Shown: positions 1 through 9,142 of the stretch, one piece after another | Layout of the letters: each line of letters begins with the position of its first letter | Numbering within the stretch: position 1 is the stretch's first letter | DNA from: Pontibacter mucosus | Lineage (GTDB): Bacteria; Bacteroidota; Bacteroidia; Cytophagales; Hymenobacteraceae | Assembly (NCBI RefSeq): GCF_003054055.1 | Contig: NZ_QBKI01000010.1 | Location: 152,954-216,953 of the forward strand | Direction: 5' to 3' | Length of the DNA stretch: 64,000 nt | The notes under the pieces: model-generated | What the model was told of the DNA's origin: nothing | The model's database searches: none | The model's input: the letters and a program-made list of their open reading frames with translations, nothing else | Made by a program: the position numbers and the translations under genes

Positions 1-1137
1 AAGGAGGAAAACGGTTTCAATGGTGAATGCTTAGGATATAGGCTAACTTCCAAATATGACGTTCCACATAGGCGAATCTCGGTAGATAAACATAGCACGT
101 TGTATAACAACATCATCCGTTTCAGAACGGCTGATTTCAAGAAACAAGACCAAGTTACTCAATGGATTGGAAGCAACATGCAAGATATTGGTATTCGCAA
201 GGATGATGCAATCGCCTATGTAGAGCAATGGTATGCCAATGCCATACTATTTATCAATCCGGATAACTTGAAAAAGAATCAGCACTATGATGATTATCAA
301 AAGATAATCGAGAGTAAAAAGGAACGATACCTATATATCATAAATGCGATTTATGATGGCACCATTTTCCAAGCAAAACGAGATAAAACGGGAGAGCGTG
401 TGCATCATGCAATATCCGTGCTTTGGAGAGAACTTAGGCAGTTCCTTTATTTAAGGAGTAAGCCAGATGCGTTGCTATGCAACCTGGATGTAGCAAACTC
501 ACAACCATTTTGTCTGGTCAAAATACTGAGAGATGTATTTAAAGATAAGGCTAAGCCTACCAGCGTTCAGACCTACATTAAAGAAGTGAGCCAAGGTACA
601 TTTTATCATTACATGGCCAATGCTGTGGGGTTATCTGTGACTGATTTCTCAAAATTCAAAACTGATTTGTTTGCAAATGTATTTTATGGAGAAAATGAGA
701 AGACCTTTCATAGTAAAAGTGCGCAGGCATTTATGAAAGAATTTCCTACCGTTTACCAGGTTATTGAAAATGAAAAACAAGGTAACTATAAGAAGCTTGC
801 GGTTCTGATGCAGAAGGTAGAATCTCAGGCCATCGTTGATGGGGTTATGACAGATTTAATGCACAAGTACGAGGATAAGTATTTCTTCACATCACTGCAT
901 GACTCTGTAATTTTTGAGTACCAGCCGGAGTTGGTTGATGAGATAAAGATGCTAATGGTTCAACATATGGAAAAAGTTGTTGGTCTCAAACCGACTATAA
1001 AAAAGCTTGAGTATTTCAATTTACCGGCAGCGACTAATAGTGCGGTACAGCAATTTAAGGATGCAATAGAAATGTTCGAGTGGTATGATAGCATGGCATA
1101 CGTGGCACATGAAGAACTTGTACTTAATTTGCTATAA
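1..1137 (+). CDS. Partial DNA polymerase A-like protein, 5' end outside the window
   Basis: The reading frame is open from base 1, so the TTG at 100 is probably internal and the gene starts left of the window. I cannot name the family with certainty, but three spaced motifs match the palm of family A DNA polymerases. A motif A-like DVANSQP (Asp at 487-489) replaces the usual DYSQIE. A motif B-like stretch at about 655-690 reads K-x2-LFANVFYG. A motif C-like LHDSV lies at about 896-910. The intervening sequence is short and diverged, so this may be a specialised replication or repair polymerase of mobile elements, or an inactive relative. Two small genes of unknown function follow on the same strand. 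The visible part is 378 residues. Confidence 0.6.
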   Translation, partial: KEENGFNGECLGYRLTSKYDVPHRRISVDKHSTLYNNIIRFRTADFKKQDQVTQWIGSNMQDIGIRKDDAIAYVEQWYANAILFINPDNLKKNQHYDDYQKIIESKKERYLYIINAIYDGTIFQAKRDKTGERVHHAISVLWRELRQFLYLRSKPDALLCNLDVANSQPFCLVKILRDVFKDKAKPTSVQTYIKEVSQGTFYHYMANAVGLSVTDFSKFKTDLFANVFYGENEKTFHSKSAQAFMKEFPTVYQVIENEKQGNYKKLAVLMQKVESQAIVDGVMTDLMHKYEDKYFFTSLHDSVIFEYQPELVDEIKMLMVQHMEKVVGLKPTIKKLEYFNLPAATNSAVQQFKDAIEMFEWYDSMAYVAHEELVLNLL

Positions 1138-1233
1138 ACCAGTACTATGACAGAATGAAAATTTAAATGAAAATTTTTAAAACAAAGGCTGAGGCTTTAT
1201 CTATAATAATCATTATGACCTAATTAAATAGTA

Positions 1234-1608
1234 ATGAATATAAAGAAGAAACTAACAGCTAATCATTTGATTGATATAGAGAAATTGAACCAGAGCCTGG
1301 TTGCTAATGCCTGTTTTTTTACAAAAGAAATCGGCCGGTTGATAGGAAAGGACATGAGTAACTTATGTCTTTATGCATCCTGTGATGAACGTTCATCACC
1401 TGACAACGCATATGTTTGGGTATATAAACACCTCATAACTGGTATGCTCTACGAGATAACTCTTTATCTTGATGATGCTCTATTAACAGCCGAATGGATT
1501 CCGTACAGTGATGAGTTTCTGTTTAAGCATCTAAATTACACTTCTAATTCTGATGTATTTAACACTGCAAATAGAAAGCGCAAAATTGGTATCTGCTTAG
1601 CAAATTGA
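1234..1608 (+). CDS. Hypothetical protein, paralogue of the next gene
   Basis: This encodes 124 residues with an ATG start at 1234 and no signal peptide or membrane segment. I do not recognise a family. It resembles the protein encoded just downstream: both have an N-terminal pattern FTxEIxxLIxxD and a central LYAxC motif followed about 12-15 residues later by W-[VF]-YKH. The shared motifs suggest an old tandem duplication. It follows the polymerase-like gene by 96 bases. No function can be assigned. Confidence 0.6.
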   Translation: MNIKKKLTANHLIDIEKLNQSLVANACFFTKEIGRLIGKDMSNLCLYASCDERSSPDNAYVWVYKHLITGMLYEITLYLDDALLTAEWIPYSDEFLFKHLNYTSNSDVFNTANRKRKIGICLAN

Positions 1609-1633
1609 AGCTAATATAGCCAAGTCATTGATA

Positions 1634-2155
1634 ATGAAACTCAGTATCGAAGTGAAAATAAATAATGAACAATTAGTAAGCATCATCAAGCAAATGCTTA
1701 CGGCCAGCGGAGGTGTATTTACTGAAGAAATTCAAAAGTTAATAGATAATGACTTGAAACAGTCACCGGATAAGTATGATTCTTATGAAGAAATTGAGGC
1801 AGATGAGTTATGGTTAGAAGGCTTGCCTTTGGACCCCTTCTATTATGAAATACAGCCAGGTGATATGCTGATGTACGGTAATCTGTGTATTCCCTTTTGT
1901 GAACTGTATTTATATGCGCACTGTGAGATAACAAGGGTTGTGTTTAGTACTGCACACTGGTTTTATAAGCATATCAAAACCAAAGAGATATTTCATGTTG
2001 AGGCTCACTATGATACTTATCATGGTTTAGAAGCATCAACAGTTAAGAAAGCTACTTATCAAGATATTGAGTTAATAGCCTTAGGATGCACACCAGATGT
2101 AGTAGGGTATAATAAGGCCAGCAGAAAGCACCGGATACCATTAATTTTTGAATAA
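1634..2155 (+). CDS. Hypothetical protein, paralogue of the preceding gene
   Basis: This encodes about 173 residues. A TTG at 1628 is in frame, but the ATG at 1634 is the likelier start. It shares the FTEEI, LYAHC and WFYKH motifs with the gene at 1234-1608 and has an extra acidic insert of about 40 residues (roughly residues 40-85). It has no signal peptide or membrane segment. The gene ends just before a strong inverted repeat that separates it from the convergent recombinase gene. The function is unknown. Confidence 0.6.
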   Translation: MKLSIEVKINNEQLVSIIKQMLTASGGVFTEEIQKLIDNDLKQSPDKYDSYEEIEADELWLEGLPLDPFYYEIQPGDMLMYGNLCIPFCELYLYAHCEITRVVFSTAHWFYKHIKTKEIFHVEAHYDTYHGLEASTVKKATYQDIELIALGCTPDVVGYNKASRKHRIPLIFE

Positions 2156-2218
2156 GGTAGTCGTATGATAATGAGTGGATATTTGATAAGTAGTCTGAAT
2201 ATGTGATTCAAATCAGTA

Positions 2219-2255
2219 GTTAAGAAGATTTTACCTGCTACAAAATCTTCTTAAC
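2219..2255. terminator. Bidirectional hairpin between convergent genes
   Basis: A perfect 14-bp inverted repeat (2219-2232 and 2242-2255) has a 9-base loop. It overlaps the last codons of the recombinase gene. Its arms begin and end with A/T runs, so it could terminate transcription from both sides. Confidence 0.6.
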
Positions 2256-2858
2256 TCTCTGAACCGTTGAAATACCTACATCACAAAGTTTAGCAGTCTC
2301 ACGTATGGTATAACCGTTATGGAGATACTTAACAACATGCTTGTATTCATTCAGCATCTTAGATTTATCTTTTACGCTTGCTCTTGGTCTGCCTAATACT
2401 TTACCTTTTCGTTTAGCTTCTGCGAGGCCAGACTTAACACGTTCAATTAATGTGAGTCGTTCCATCCGTCCGATATCAGTTAGTATTGTGAATAGAAACT
2501 GAGCCATCGGATTTACGGAGCCATCAGGGTTCAAAGTTTCCAGGTTGTAGTTCATTACCACTACACTTACACCACAGCTATGCAACTTTTCAAGCGTATC
2601 TAAGACGTGATTGGTCGCTCTTCCCAAGCGAGTTACCTCGTGAATGGCTACCTTGTTAATCTTCTTTGTTTCGGCCAGCTTAACCAAACGCTGTATACCT
2701 TCTCTCTCGGAATTCTTTTTAGCACCGCTAACCGTTTCAGTTATTATTTCAACAATTTTGAAATTTTTGTTGGTGGCGAATTCTTGAAGTTCTGATATCT
2801 GCCTGTCATGGCTCTGGTCTGCTGTCGATTTTCTGACCAAGAGGGCTACCTTATTCAT
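2238..2858 (-). CDS. Serine recombinase, resolvase/invertase family
   Basis: The product has 206 residues, typical of small serine recombinases such as Hin and Tn3 resolvase. The N-terminal catalytic domain holds the nucleophile region VRKSTADQ (Ser11, Arg9) followed by an H-D-R-Q segment. Further in are an EVTRLGR motif (about residues 75-81), a GRMER motif on the dimer helix, and GLAEAKRKGKVLGRP before the DNA-binding end. The last 45 residues form a Hin-type helix-turn-helix (YTIRETAKLCDVGISTVQRV). It probably recombines short sites on the same element, for inversion or resolution. No paired inversion repeats were found near it. It points leftward, with an AT-rich divergent spacer toward the gene at 3147. 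Confidence 0.9.
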   Translation of the reverse strand: MNKVALLVRKSTADQSHDRQISELQEFATNKNFKIVEIITETVSGAKKNSEREGIQRLVKLAETKKINKVAIHEVTRLGRATNHVLDTLEKLHSCGVSVVVMNYNLETLNPDGSVNPMAQFLFTILTDIGRMERLTLIERVKSGLAEAKRKGKVLGRPRASVKDKSKMLNEYKHVVKYLHNGYTIRETAKLCDVGISTVQRVKKIL

Positions 2859-3146
2859 TCCTCTATCTTTAAATATATACTAAGATAGATATTTGTATTC
2901 AATAAAACTAATGTTTTTATGGATACAAAATCTTAGCCATAAATTTTAAGATTGCTGGTAGTATAGCAGCTTTATTTCGGAAAGGTTTTTTTGAACACAA
3001 ACCTATAGCATAGTTAATTATAGATAGACTAAGAGTGTATTCCTATTGTTGTAACTGATTCTAAAGCTATTTTTCATATAAGATTAATCAGATATGTAGA
3101 TGTTCTAATTTAATTTTAAGAATCTATAATTATCTTTTTGTAGCTT

Positions 3147-4049
3147 ATGGCAATAATTAGAAAAGGTAAGTCATTGAGGATGAAAAAAGAGGTCGTTAGT
3201 CCGTTTGATATAAAACTTGAATTTGATAAATCGACAGAAAACCCAAGTAGGCTGTTCCAGTCCTTTGCTGAACTCATAGATAGTATTTCACGCTTAGATA
3301 CTGTTATTGCAAAAACTGTCAACACTACAGTTTCAGCCAAAATCTATCTTGATGATTTTGAAAAAGGCTCACTAATAGCAAAATTATGGAATGAGTTGAT
3401 TTTAAATGATGATAACAAGATTGATGATGTGCAAAGTAGTGAGCCGGTCAGTGAATACATTGAGGAAGCCAGGGCTGCAAGCTTAAATTATTTATCAAAT
3501 GGTAAATCATCAGTTACAGAACTTCAAGGGCTAAATAAAGAAATTAAAAACATTGCCGATAAGAAGGACTTAGCTAAGTCCTTTAACTATGTTGATGTCG
3601 ATTTATTAGAATTGGCTTCAGCTTTGAATGAGGTGAATAATTCAACTGATAAACTAACTGACAAAGAAAAGTATACTGTAACCAGTCCTAACACTGATGC
3701 CCGTGAACTTAAAGCAGGTACACCTAAGATTGACATAGAAGCAGTTGAAAACGCTTTAACAAGTGATACAATAACAAATACTTCTCAGGTATACTACAAG
3801 ATTAAACGGCCAGATTTTTTAGGTGATTCTCAGTGGGAGTTTAAGTTCGGGAATAAAAATATTAAGGCAAAAATACTTCATGAAGAGTGGTTGACGAAGT
3901 TTCATAATGGTGAGGTTGTAGTAGTGCCAGGGGATTCACTAAGAGTGAAAGTAAAGCAAGTGAGTAAATACAATAAAAATGGGTACTTAATATCGGATAA
4001 GATAGAAATCGTTGAAGTTCTCGGGATTAAACGTAATAAGGAAGAATAA
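3147..4049 (+). CDS. Hypothetical soluble protein paired with a membrane protein
   Basis: This encodes 300 residues, hydrophilic and acidic, without a signal peptide or membrane segment. I do not recognise a named family. The N-terminal third (about 1-110) is compact. The middle (about 110-200) is low in hydrophobic residues and looks flexible. The last 80 residues form a beta-rich module (EFKFGNKNIKAKI, VVPGDSLRVKVKQV) that could bind a partner. Its stop codon overlaps the ATG of the next gene (TAATG), so the two are translationally coupled. The membrane partner and the neighbouring STAND gene suggest a defense or toxin-like pair, but no effector motif is visible. Confidence 0.55.
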   Translation: MAIIRKGKSLRMKKEVVSPFDIKLEFDKSTENPSRLFQSFAELIDSISRLDTVIAKTVNTTVSAKIYLDDFEKGSLIAKLWNELILNDDNKIDDVQSSEPVSEYIEEARAASLNYLSNGKSSVTELQGLNKEIKNIADKKDLAKSFNYVDVDLLELASALNEVNNSTDKLTDKEKYTVTSPNTDARELKAGTPKIDIEAVENALTSDTITNTSQVYYKIKRPDFLGDSQWEFKFGNKNIKAKILHEEWLTKFHNGEVVVVPGDSLRVKVKQVSKYNKNGYLISDKIEIVEVLGIKRNKEE

Positions 4050-4456
4050 TGAAATTAGAAAGGTCTTTAATTTACATTCTTCTATCTGAACTATTGTTCA
4101 CTATACTTCCCGTATTTATTGTTCTTATAGTGCGAAGTTATGAGGGAAACTACAAAATGATATTTTATAATACAGAATGGTCAATCATGGCTATCATTCT
4201 ATATGGTCAATCAATTGTAAAATTTTCATCAGGAATATCGAACTCAAAAGCAAAGTTTAGATGGCAGTTAGTGTCGCTGATTATATCTATAATTATAATA
4301 TTTGGACTGATACCATCAATAACTGTATTGATAATCAATCTTTTAAACTCCGGGGAAAATTTTGCTATGTATATGATACAGACTTTTTTGTTTGTAGTTA
4401 GTGTATTCTGCTATTTTATAATCGGCTATCTTGGCCAGAAAATGTTAGAAGAGTAG
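4049..4456 (+). CDS. Small polytopic membrane protein
   Basis: This encodes 135 residues with about four hydrophobic segments, at roughly residues 7-28, 44-60, 70-98 and 103-130. It has no enzymatic motif. It overlaps the preceding gene by one base, so the two proteins probably act together at the inner membrane. In defense islands such small multi-helix proteins are often membrane-disrupting effectors or anchors, but nothing here shows which. The family is unknown. Confidence 0.6.
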   Translation: MKLERSLIYILLSELLFTILPVFIVLIVRSYEGNYKMIFYNTEWSIMAIILYGQSIVKFSSGISNSKAKFRWQLVSLIISIIIIFGLIPSITVLIINLLNSGENFAMYMIQTFLFVVSVFCYFIIGYLGQKMLEE

Positions 4457-4510
4457 TGGTAGATTTGGTCAGCTAATGCGACAGTCATTACAAAAGGATT
4501 TCTAACAGCA

Positions 4511-4620
4511 AATTATCATTTGTATTTTCCACGACCTTACTATTGAACTTCGCAATATATCTTTTTGTGGCCTGGATGGTTAAGGCATCTTGAAGTAGAA
4601 CAGATGTCTATGCCTATATC
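4511..4620 (-). pseudogene. Remnant of a tyrosine integrase C-terminus
   Basis: On the minus strand this stretch encodes a degraded copy of the C-terminal end of the integrase at 7546-9003. One frame reads IGIDICSTSRCLNH and another reads TKRYIAKFNSKVV, including the catalytic Tyr. The matching segments of the intact integrase are VGADIYAISKSLNH and TERYIAKFNSKVV. A frameshift separates the two parts and the rest of the gene is gone. It marks the former end of an older element. Confidence 0.75.
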
Positions 4621-4694
4621 AAGCATAATAAATCGGCTTTATACTGTCCTTCAATAAATTTCCTTCAATACTCAATAAGTTATAAATCAAGATA

Positions 4695-7400
4695 ATGAAC
4701 TACATCTTAAGCCAAGTAGATAAAAAAATTAACTTCTTAAAATCTGTTGGACAGAAATCAGAGCTAAGAGTTCACTACCAGTCAAAGTTTGAATTCATAT
4801 TAACTTATATCCTTGCTTATTTGTGGAATAAGAACTTGGATAGAATTGGTCTTAATGATACAGAATACATAGTTAATTCAATATTAAAGCCTTCTATTGG
4901 AACAACAGTTTCAATTATAAGGAAACTTGATGTTGATAATGAGTTTTTTGGGAATAAGAAACTTAAAGTTCTCAACAAGTTTATTGATAACTACCCCAAT
5001 TTTAGGAATGAGAAGATAGGACATGGGTTCTCATTTGATGATGATATAGATAATTATTTAGATTTTTTCGATTCTTTCTTTGAAATAATTGAATCGCAAA
5101 ACATAAATGTGATTTTTGAAGAGGTTGACTTGGTTAAAATCACTAAAGAAGAAATCGATGTTTATCGAGGTATTTCATATAAACCTGATGGCTCAACATA
5201 TTTAGCTTGGACTTGCCCAAAAGCAATCGGTGAATTCAACGTTGACGATGTTTATATATACCTAAAGAGCAACTGCTACATTAGAATCTCTCCGTTTGTA
5301 CTTATTGAAAATGAGTCTGAATTTTACTCGTTCTGTTCGATTGAAGAAAAGTTAACCGGAAGAACTAAATACAATAAGCTTCTAAAAACATTATTCATTA
5401 CTGCTGATGTTCCAGAGTTTGAAAAGTTGTCAATCTCTACAGATGGCACAAAAAGAAAGTCTGCTAATGGTACCGTAGTAAACCTTTTTGAGAATAATTT
5501 CAAAAAGTATATTGATGTAGGCATAACCAAGAGAATAACAGATTTTCTTGAAAAGAATAGGTCATCTGTGTTTGCCACAATTTGGGGCCATGGGGGTGTA
5601 GGTAAAACTGCTTCAATACAGCGAGTTTGTGAAATTTTATGTAACCAAGAACGGAAGCTTTTTGATTATATTATTTTTCTTTCAGCTAAGGATAGATTTT
5701 ACAATTATTATCAAGGCAAAATTAATCCTATAAATGATGGCATATCCTCGTTAGAGGATATAGTATCAAAGATTAATAAAATCATTTTCGATACACCGGT
5801 ATTCGAATTAGACCCTATTGTTAACTATTCTGGTAAGCTACTAATTATAATTGATGACTTCGAAACTTTTACAAAAGGCGAAAAGTCAAGAATTATGTCG
5901 TTTATTAAGAAGCTTGATATTAACCATCACAAAGTGGTATTAACTACAAGGGCTGCAACTCTGATAACAGGGGAAGAAATTCAAACAAAAGAATTAAGTG
6001 AAGAAGAGTCAATTACCTTTCTACGAGAAGCAGTCAAAAATGAAATTCCTTCTTTCAACATAGAGCAACTACAAAAAGAACTGAAAAGTGTTGAAACAAG
6101 AAAGAAGGTATTTGAGATAACATCCGGTAGACCCCTGTTTATTCTGCAACTTGGTATTTTTGCTGCTCAGAAAGGAACATTAACTGACGCTTTAAACATA
6201 GAAATCAAATCTACAAAAGAAGCTATAAACTTTCTCTATGACCGCATATATGACTATTTGTCTAATGATGCGAAGAATATGTTTCTTGCTGTTAGTTTAC
6301 TTGTAGACGAGAATGATTTAACTGGTTTACTAAGTAATTTAAAATTTATTGTTAGCAAAGAAGAGAAAGACGAAGAATTCCAAAGTTCACTTAATGAACT
6401 TGTTAAGCTGAAGATAATAGTTCTTGAAGATAAGGATTTATTCAAAGTATATTCTCCTGAAATATACAAGTTAATGAAAGCCTACTATCTTAATAAAGGA
6501 GCGGAATATGATGGTAATATTACTAACAGATTTAATCTCATAAATTCAGAAAAGAATTCTCCAACAGAGGTTGCACTTTTAGAGAATGCTGATGCAAGTA
6601 GGCTTTTAGATACAGAGTCTGAAGTTGAGAATAAATACCGGTATATCTTGAACAGGGAAAAGACACCTTATCACATAAAACTAACAGCTTTATTTAATTT
6701 TGCTTCTTATCTTATATCACATAAAAATAAGATAGAGAAGGCGATTAAGCTATACCAGGATTATTACCAGATATTTAGAAAAGACTCAACATACGTACAG
6801 AACTTTGCAACGTGCTATTGGGCTGGTCCTAATAAAGACTCTAAATATAAAGCAGTAAAAATAATTCAGGATTACTTATCGGTTAAACCTAAAATTAATC
6901 AGGAAACCTACCTGGAATTACTTGGTATTTTAACTACATATAAAGCAATCATAGTAGTTTCTGAACGGGATGAATTGAAAGGTAAACTTAAGTTTGGTGA
7001 AATCACTAAGGTTAATTATAACTATCTGTACAAAGAACAGAAGGAGAGGTTAATAGAGATTTTCAAATTTCCTGGTAAGTCTTTGTATTATAAAATTAAA
7101 GATATTGACTTAATGACTTTGTCACCGAGTTGCAGGAATTATGTACTGGATGGCTTGACACATTTTGTGGAGATTGCTATTAGAAATAATAGGATGGATA
7201 TTGGTAGAGAAGTATGTAAAAAGATATTTGACGAGATGCCTTATAATTACCAAGACCCATTTATTTTCAAATACAATAAAATAGAATCAATAGTAAATCA
7301 AGATAAGTCTGAAAGTATTATTAACGATAAATTAACAATTACATCTGACTTAGGATTAAAGCTAAAAGCTGCTTTGTCCACTCCAAAGGATTCGCAGTAG
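4695..7400 (+). CDS. STAND NTPase with HEPN-like N-terminus, putative anti-phage sensor
   Basis: The product has 901 residues in three parts. Residues 1-150 are helical and contain RNEKIGH (Arg104 to His110), which fits the R-x4-6-H active-site pattern of HEPN ribonucleases. Residues about 275-560 form a STAND/NB-ARC-type NTPase: Walker A GHGGVGKT (298-305), Walker B LLIIIDDFE (Asp387-Asp388) and a sensor VVLTTRA. The C-terminal 330 residues are helical and resemble TPR repeats. This order (effector, NTPase, repeat sensor) is the design of Avs-like and other STAND defense proteins, in which a phage component triggers oligomerisation and effector activation. It lies between an integrase remnant and an intact integrase, so it is probably mobile cargo. 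The HEPN assignment rests on the motif only. Confidence 0.75.
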   Translation: MNYILSQVDKKINFLKSVGQKSELRVHYQSKFEFILTYILAYLWNKNLDRIGLNDTEYIVNSILKPSIGTTVSIIRKLDVDNEFFGNKKLKVLNKFIDNYPNFRNEKIGHGFSFDDDIDNYLDFFDSFFEIIESQNINVIFEEVDLVKITKEEIDVYRGISYKPDGSTYLAWTCPKAIGEFNVDDVYIYLKSNCYIRISPFVLIENESEFYSFCSIEEKLTGRTKYNKLLKTLFITADVPEFEKLSISTDGTKRKSANGTVVNLFENNFKKYIDVGITKRITDFLEKNRSSVFATIWGHGGVGKTASIQRVCEILCNQERKLFDYIIFLSAKDRFYNYYQGKINPINDGISSLEDIVSKINKIIFDTPVFELDPIVNYSGKLLIIIDDFETFTKGEKSRIMSFIKKLDINHHKVVLTTRAATLITGEEIQTKELSEEESITFLREAVKNEIPSFNIEQLQKELKSVETRKKVFEITSGRPLFILQLGIFAAQKGTLTDALNIEIKSTKEAINFLYDRIYDYLSNDAKNMFLAVSLLVDENDLTGLLSNLKFIVSKEEKDEEFQSSLNELVKLKIIVLEDKDLFKVYSPEIYKLMKAYYLNKGAEYDGNITNRFNLINSEKNSPTEVALLENADASRLLDTESEVENKYRYILNREKTPYHIKLTALFNFASYLISHKNKIEKAIKLYQDYYQIFRKDSTYVQNFATCYWAGPNKDSKYKAVKIIQDYLSVKPKINQETYLELLGILTTYKAIIVVSERDELKGKLKFGEITKVNYNYLYKEQKERLIEIFKFPGKSLYYKIKDIDLMTLSPSCRNYVLDGLTHFVEIAIRNNRMDIGREVCKKIFDEMPYNYQDPFIFKYNKIESIVNQDKSESIINDKLTITSDLGLKLKAALSTPKDSQ

Positions 7401-7471
7401 GGAGCGTTAGTTCTCCCTCTTTGCAACTTATGAATTCAATCTAAACATGATAAGATGGATTTCTTATAAAA

Positions 7472-7519
7472 AAATCTCTGGTGTTAGTGATTGTTAAAAT
7501 CATTTTACACCAGAGATTT
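7472..7519. terminator. Bidirectional terminator hairpin
   Basis: Inverted repeat arms at 7472-7484 and 7507-7519 (13 bp, perfect) enclose a 22-base AT-rich loop and are flanked by A and T runs. It lies between the converging STAND gene and integrase gene. Confidence 0.6.
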
Positions 7520-7545
7520 GGGTTTTTAGTTGCCATATTTAAAAA

Positions 7546-9003
7546 TCATAAAGGAATTTCAATTGCAAGATTATCATTGGCATCATCCACAACCTTACTA
7601 TTGAACTTCGCAATATACCTCTCTGTAGCTACGATACTTTGATGATTAAGACTCTTCGAAATAGCATAAATATCTGCACCAACATCTAACATTAAATTTG
7701 TATAAGTATGTCGTGCCACATGGCTGGTAATATTCATGTCAATATCGGCTGCCTTCTGAAGTTCTTTTAAAGCTTTGTTATATATAGTTGTCCTACTTTC
7801 AATCTGGTTGAACTGCTTCTTTGTAGGGTCATAGATGTTAAAGTTTTTGAAGGTTTCTACATCTAAGCCAGGAAACACAAATAGCTTAGGAAACTTTGTA
7901 GACAGTCCTCTCAAAACTTTACTGGTTGCCTCAGTTAACTTATGTTTTAAAAATTTAAGTTGTTGGTCTTCTTTGTATTCATCTTGCTTAGCTATTCTTT
8001 CTTCGATAGGTGAGTTTAAAGCCGGATTAATTTCTTTCCATTTTTTCAATAAGTCTAAACTAATTGTGGCAGGCATCTCACTCTGCTTCTCCTTTATGTA
8101 GTCTTTGTATTCGGTGTACCACTTTAGAAAATCTGCGTAGCTTTTTAAAGCTTTTGCTTCTTCCGTTTCAACTACCCGTTCAGCTAATAATAGCTTTAAG
8201 TTTGTATTTAGTTTAACCGAAAGCTGTTGCTTGGTTTTATACATTATATATGTGATTCTATCACTTTTTATGCTACCAAACGATAGTAGATGTAAATCAG
8301 AGGTGCGCATACCACAGCACATAATTGAGAAAAGGAATCTTAACCTTACATCCTTCAATGCTTTAGTTGCAGGGTCTAAATCTATAATTCTTTGAACTTC
8401 AGCTTTTGATAAATATTTGTCAACAGTGCTTTCTCTTTCAAGCTGAATGTTCAGAAATGGGTGTTTTAAGTATGAGTAAGCATCAGCTTTTATAGCTTTG
8501 TTAATGGTAGTCTTGTAGTGTTTAAGATATCTGTTGGTTGTGTTAGCACTTAAATTTTTATCTTCTAATAAATACCTCTTAAATCTTAAAACGAAATCTT
8601 CATTGATGTCAGCAAATAGTAAATCACTCTTATTCAGGGTTAGCGTGTAATCTGTGATGGTTTTAAGAAGAGTATTATATTTCTTCTGTGAGCCAATACT
8701 AAGACTTGGGATTAAGCCTCTATAAAATACGGTATAACTGTTTTTATCAGCTTTTATTTTTTCTGATGCGTTGTCTGCTGTACCGTATTCATCTTCAAAC
8801 TCTTTTATTTTATTATTGATGTCTTTGTAGTCAATTTTATCTGTAGCTTTTACTCTGCTTTTTTCTTTATTCCAGTAGGCTATCGGCACTTTAATTCCCA
8901 ATGACTTCCATGACTGATTTGTTCTATTCTCAATAACACGAAGTTTAAGCATTCCTTCTTTAGCGTTACCTCTCTTTACCAGTACAACTTTAACAGATTT
9001 CAT
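7546..9003 (-). CDS. Tyrosine recombinase, integrase of island 1
   Basis: The product has 485 residues and the Bacteroidota site-specific integrase layout. An N-terminal arm-binding region has LRVIENRTNQSW and IPIAYW-like segments. A SAM-like core-binding domain covers about residues 110-200. The catalytic domain has Arg in CGMRTSDL, an H-x-x-R box in SHVARHTY, a later His in SLNHQS and the nucleophile Tyr in ERYIAKF. An insert of roughly 70 lysine-rich residues sits inside the catalytic domain. Its start codon is about 140 bases from the tmRNA-tail repeat at 9143, so it most likely integrates the element at ssrA. The base composition is AT-rich, unlike the integrase of the second island. Confidence 0.9.
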   Translation of the reverse strand: MKSVKVVLVKRGNAKEGMLKLRVIENRTNQSWKSLGIKVPIAYWNKEKSRVKATDKIDYKDINNKIKEFEDEYGTADNASEKIKADKNSYTVFYRGLIPSLSIGSQKKYNTLLKTITDYTLTLNKSDLLFADINEDFVLRFKRYLLEDKNLSANTTNRYLKHYKTTINKAIKADAYSYLKHPFLNIQLERESTVDKYLSKAEVQRIIDLDPATKALKDVRLRFLFSIMCCGMRTSDLHLLSFGSIKSDRITYIMYKTKQQLSVKLNTNLKLLLAERVVETEEAKALKSYADFLKWYTEYKDYIKEKQSEMPATISLDLLKKWKEINPALNSPIEERIAKQDEYKEDQQLKFLKHKLTEATSKVLRGLSTKFPKLFVFPGLDVETFKNFNIYDPTKKQFNQIESRTTIYNKALKELQKAADIDMNITSHVARHTYTNLMLDVGADIYAISKSLNHQSIVATERYIAKFNSKVVDDANDNLAIEIPL

Positions 9004-9142
9004 ATATAGCTATTTAACTATACAAAAGTAGGTGATGCACAACAATTGCACAACAAAAGTGTTAATGTTTATTGAATTATATGATTGTTGATGTTGGTAA
9101 GTGTATTGATAATCAATAATATACATTTTGTTATGTTGACTA

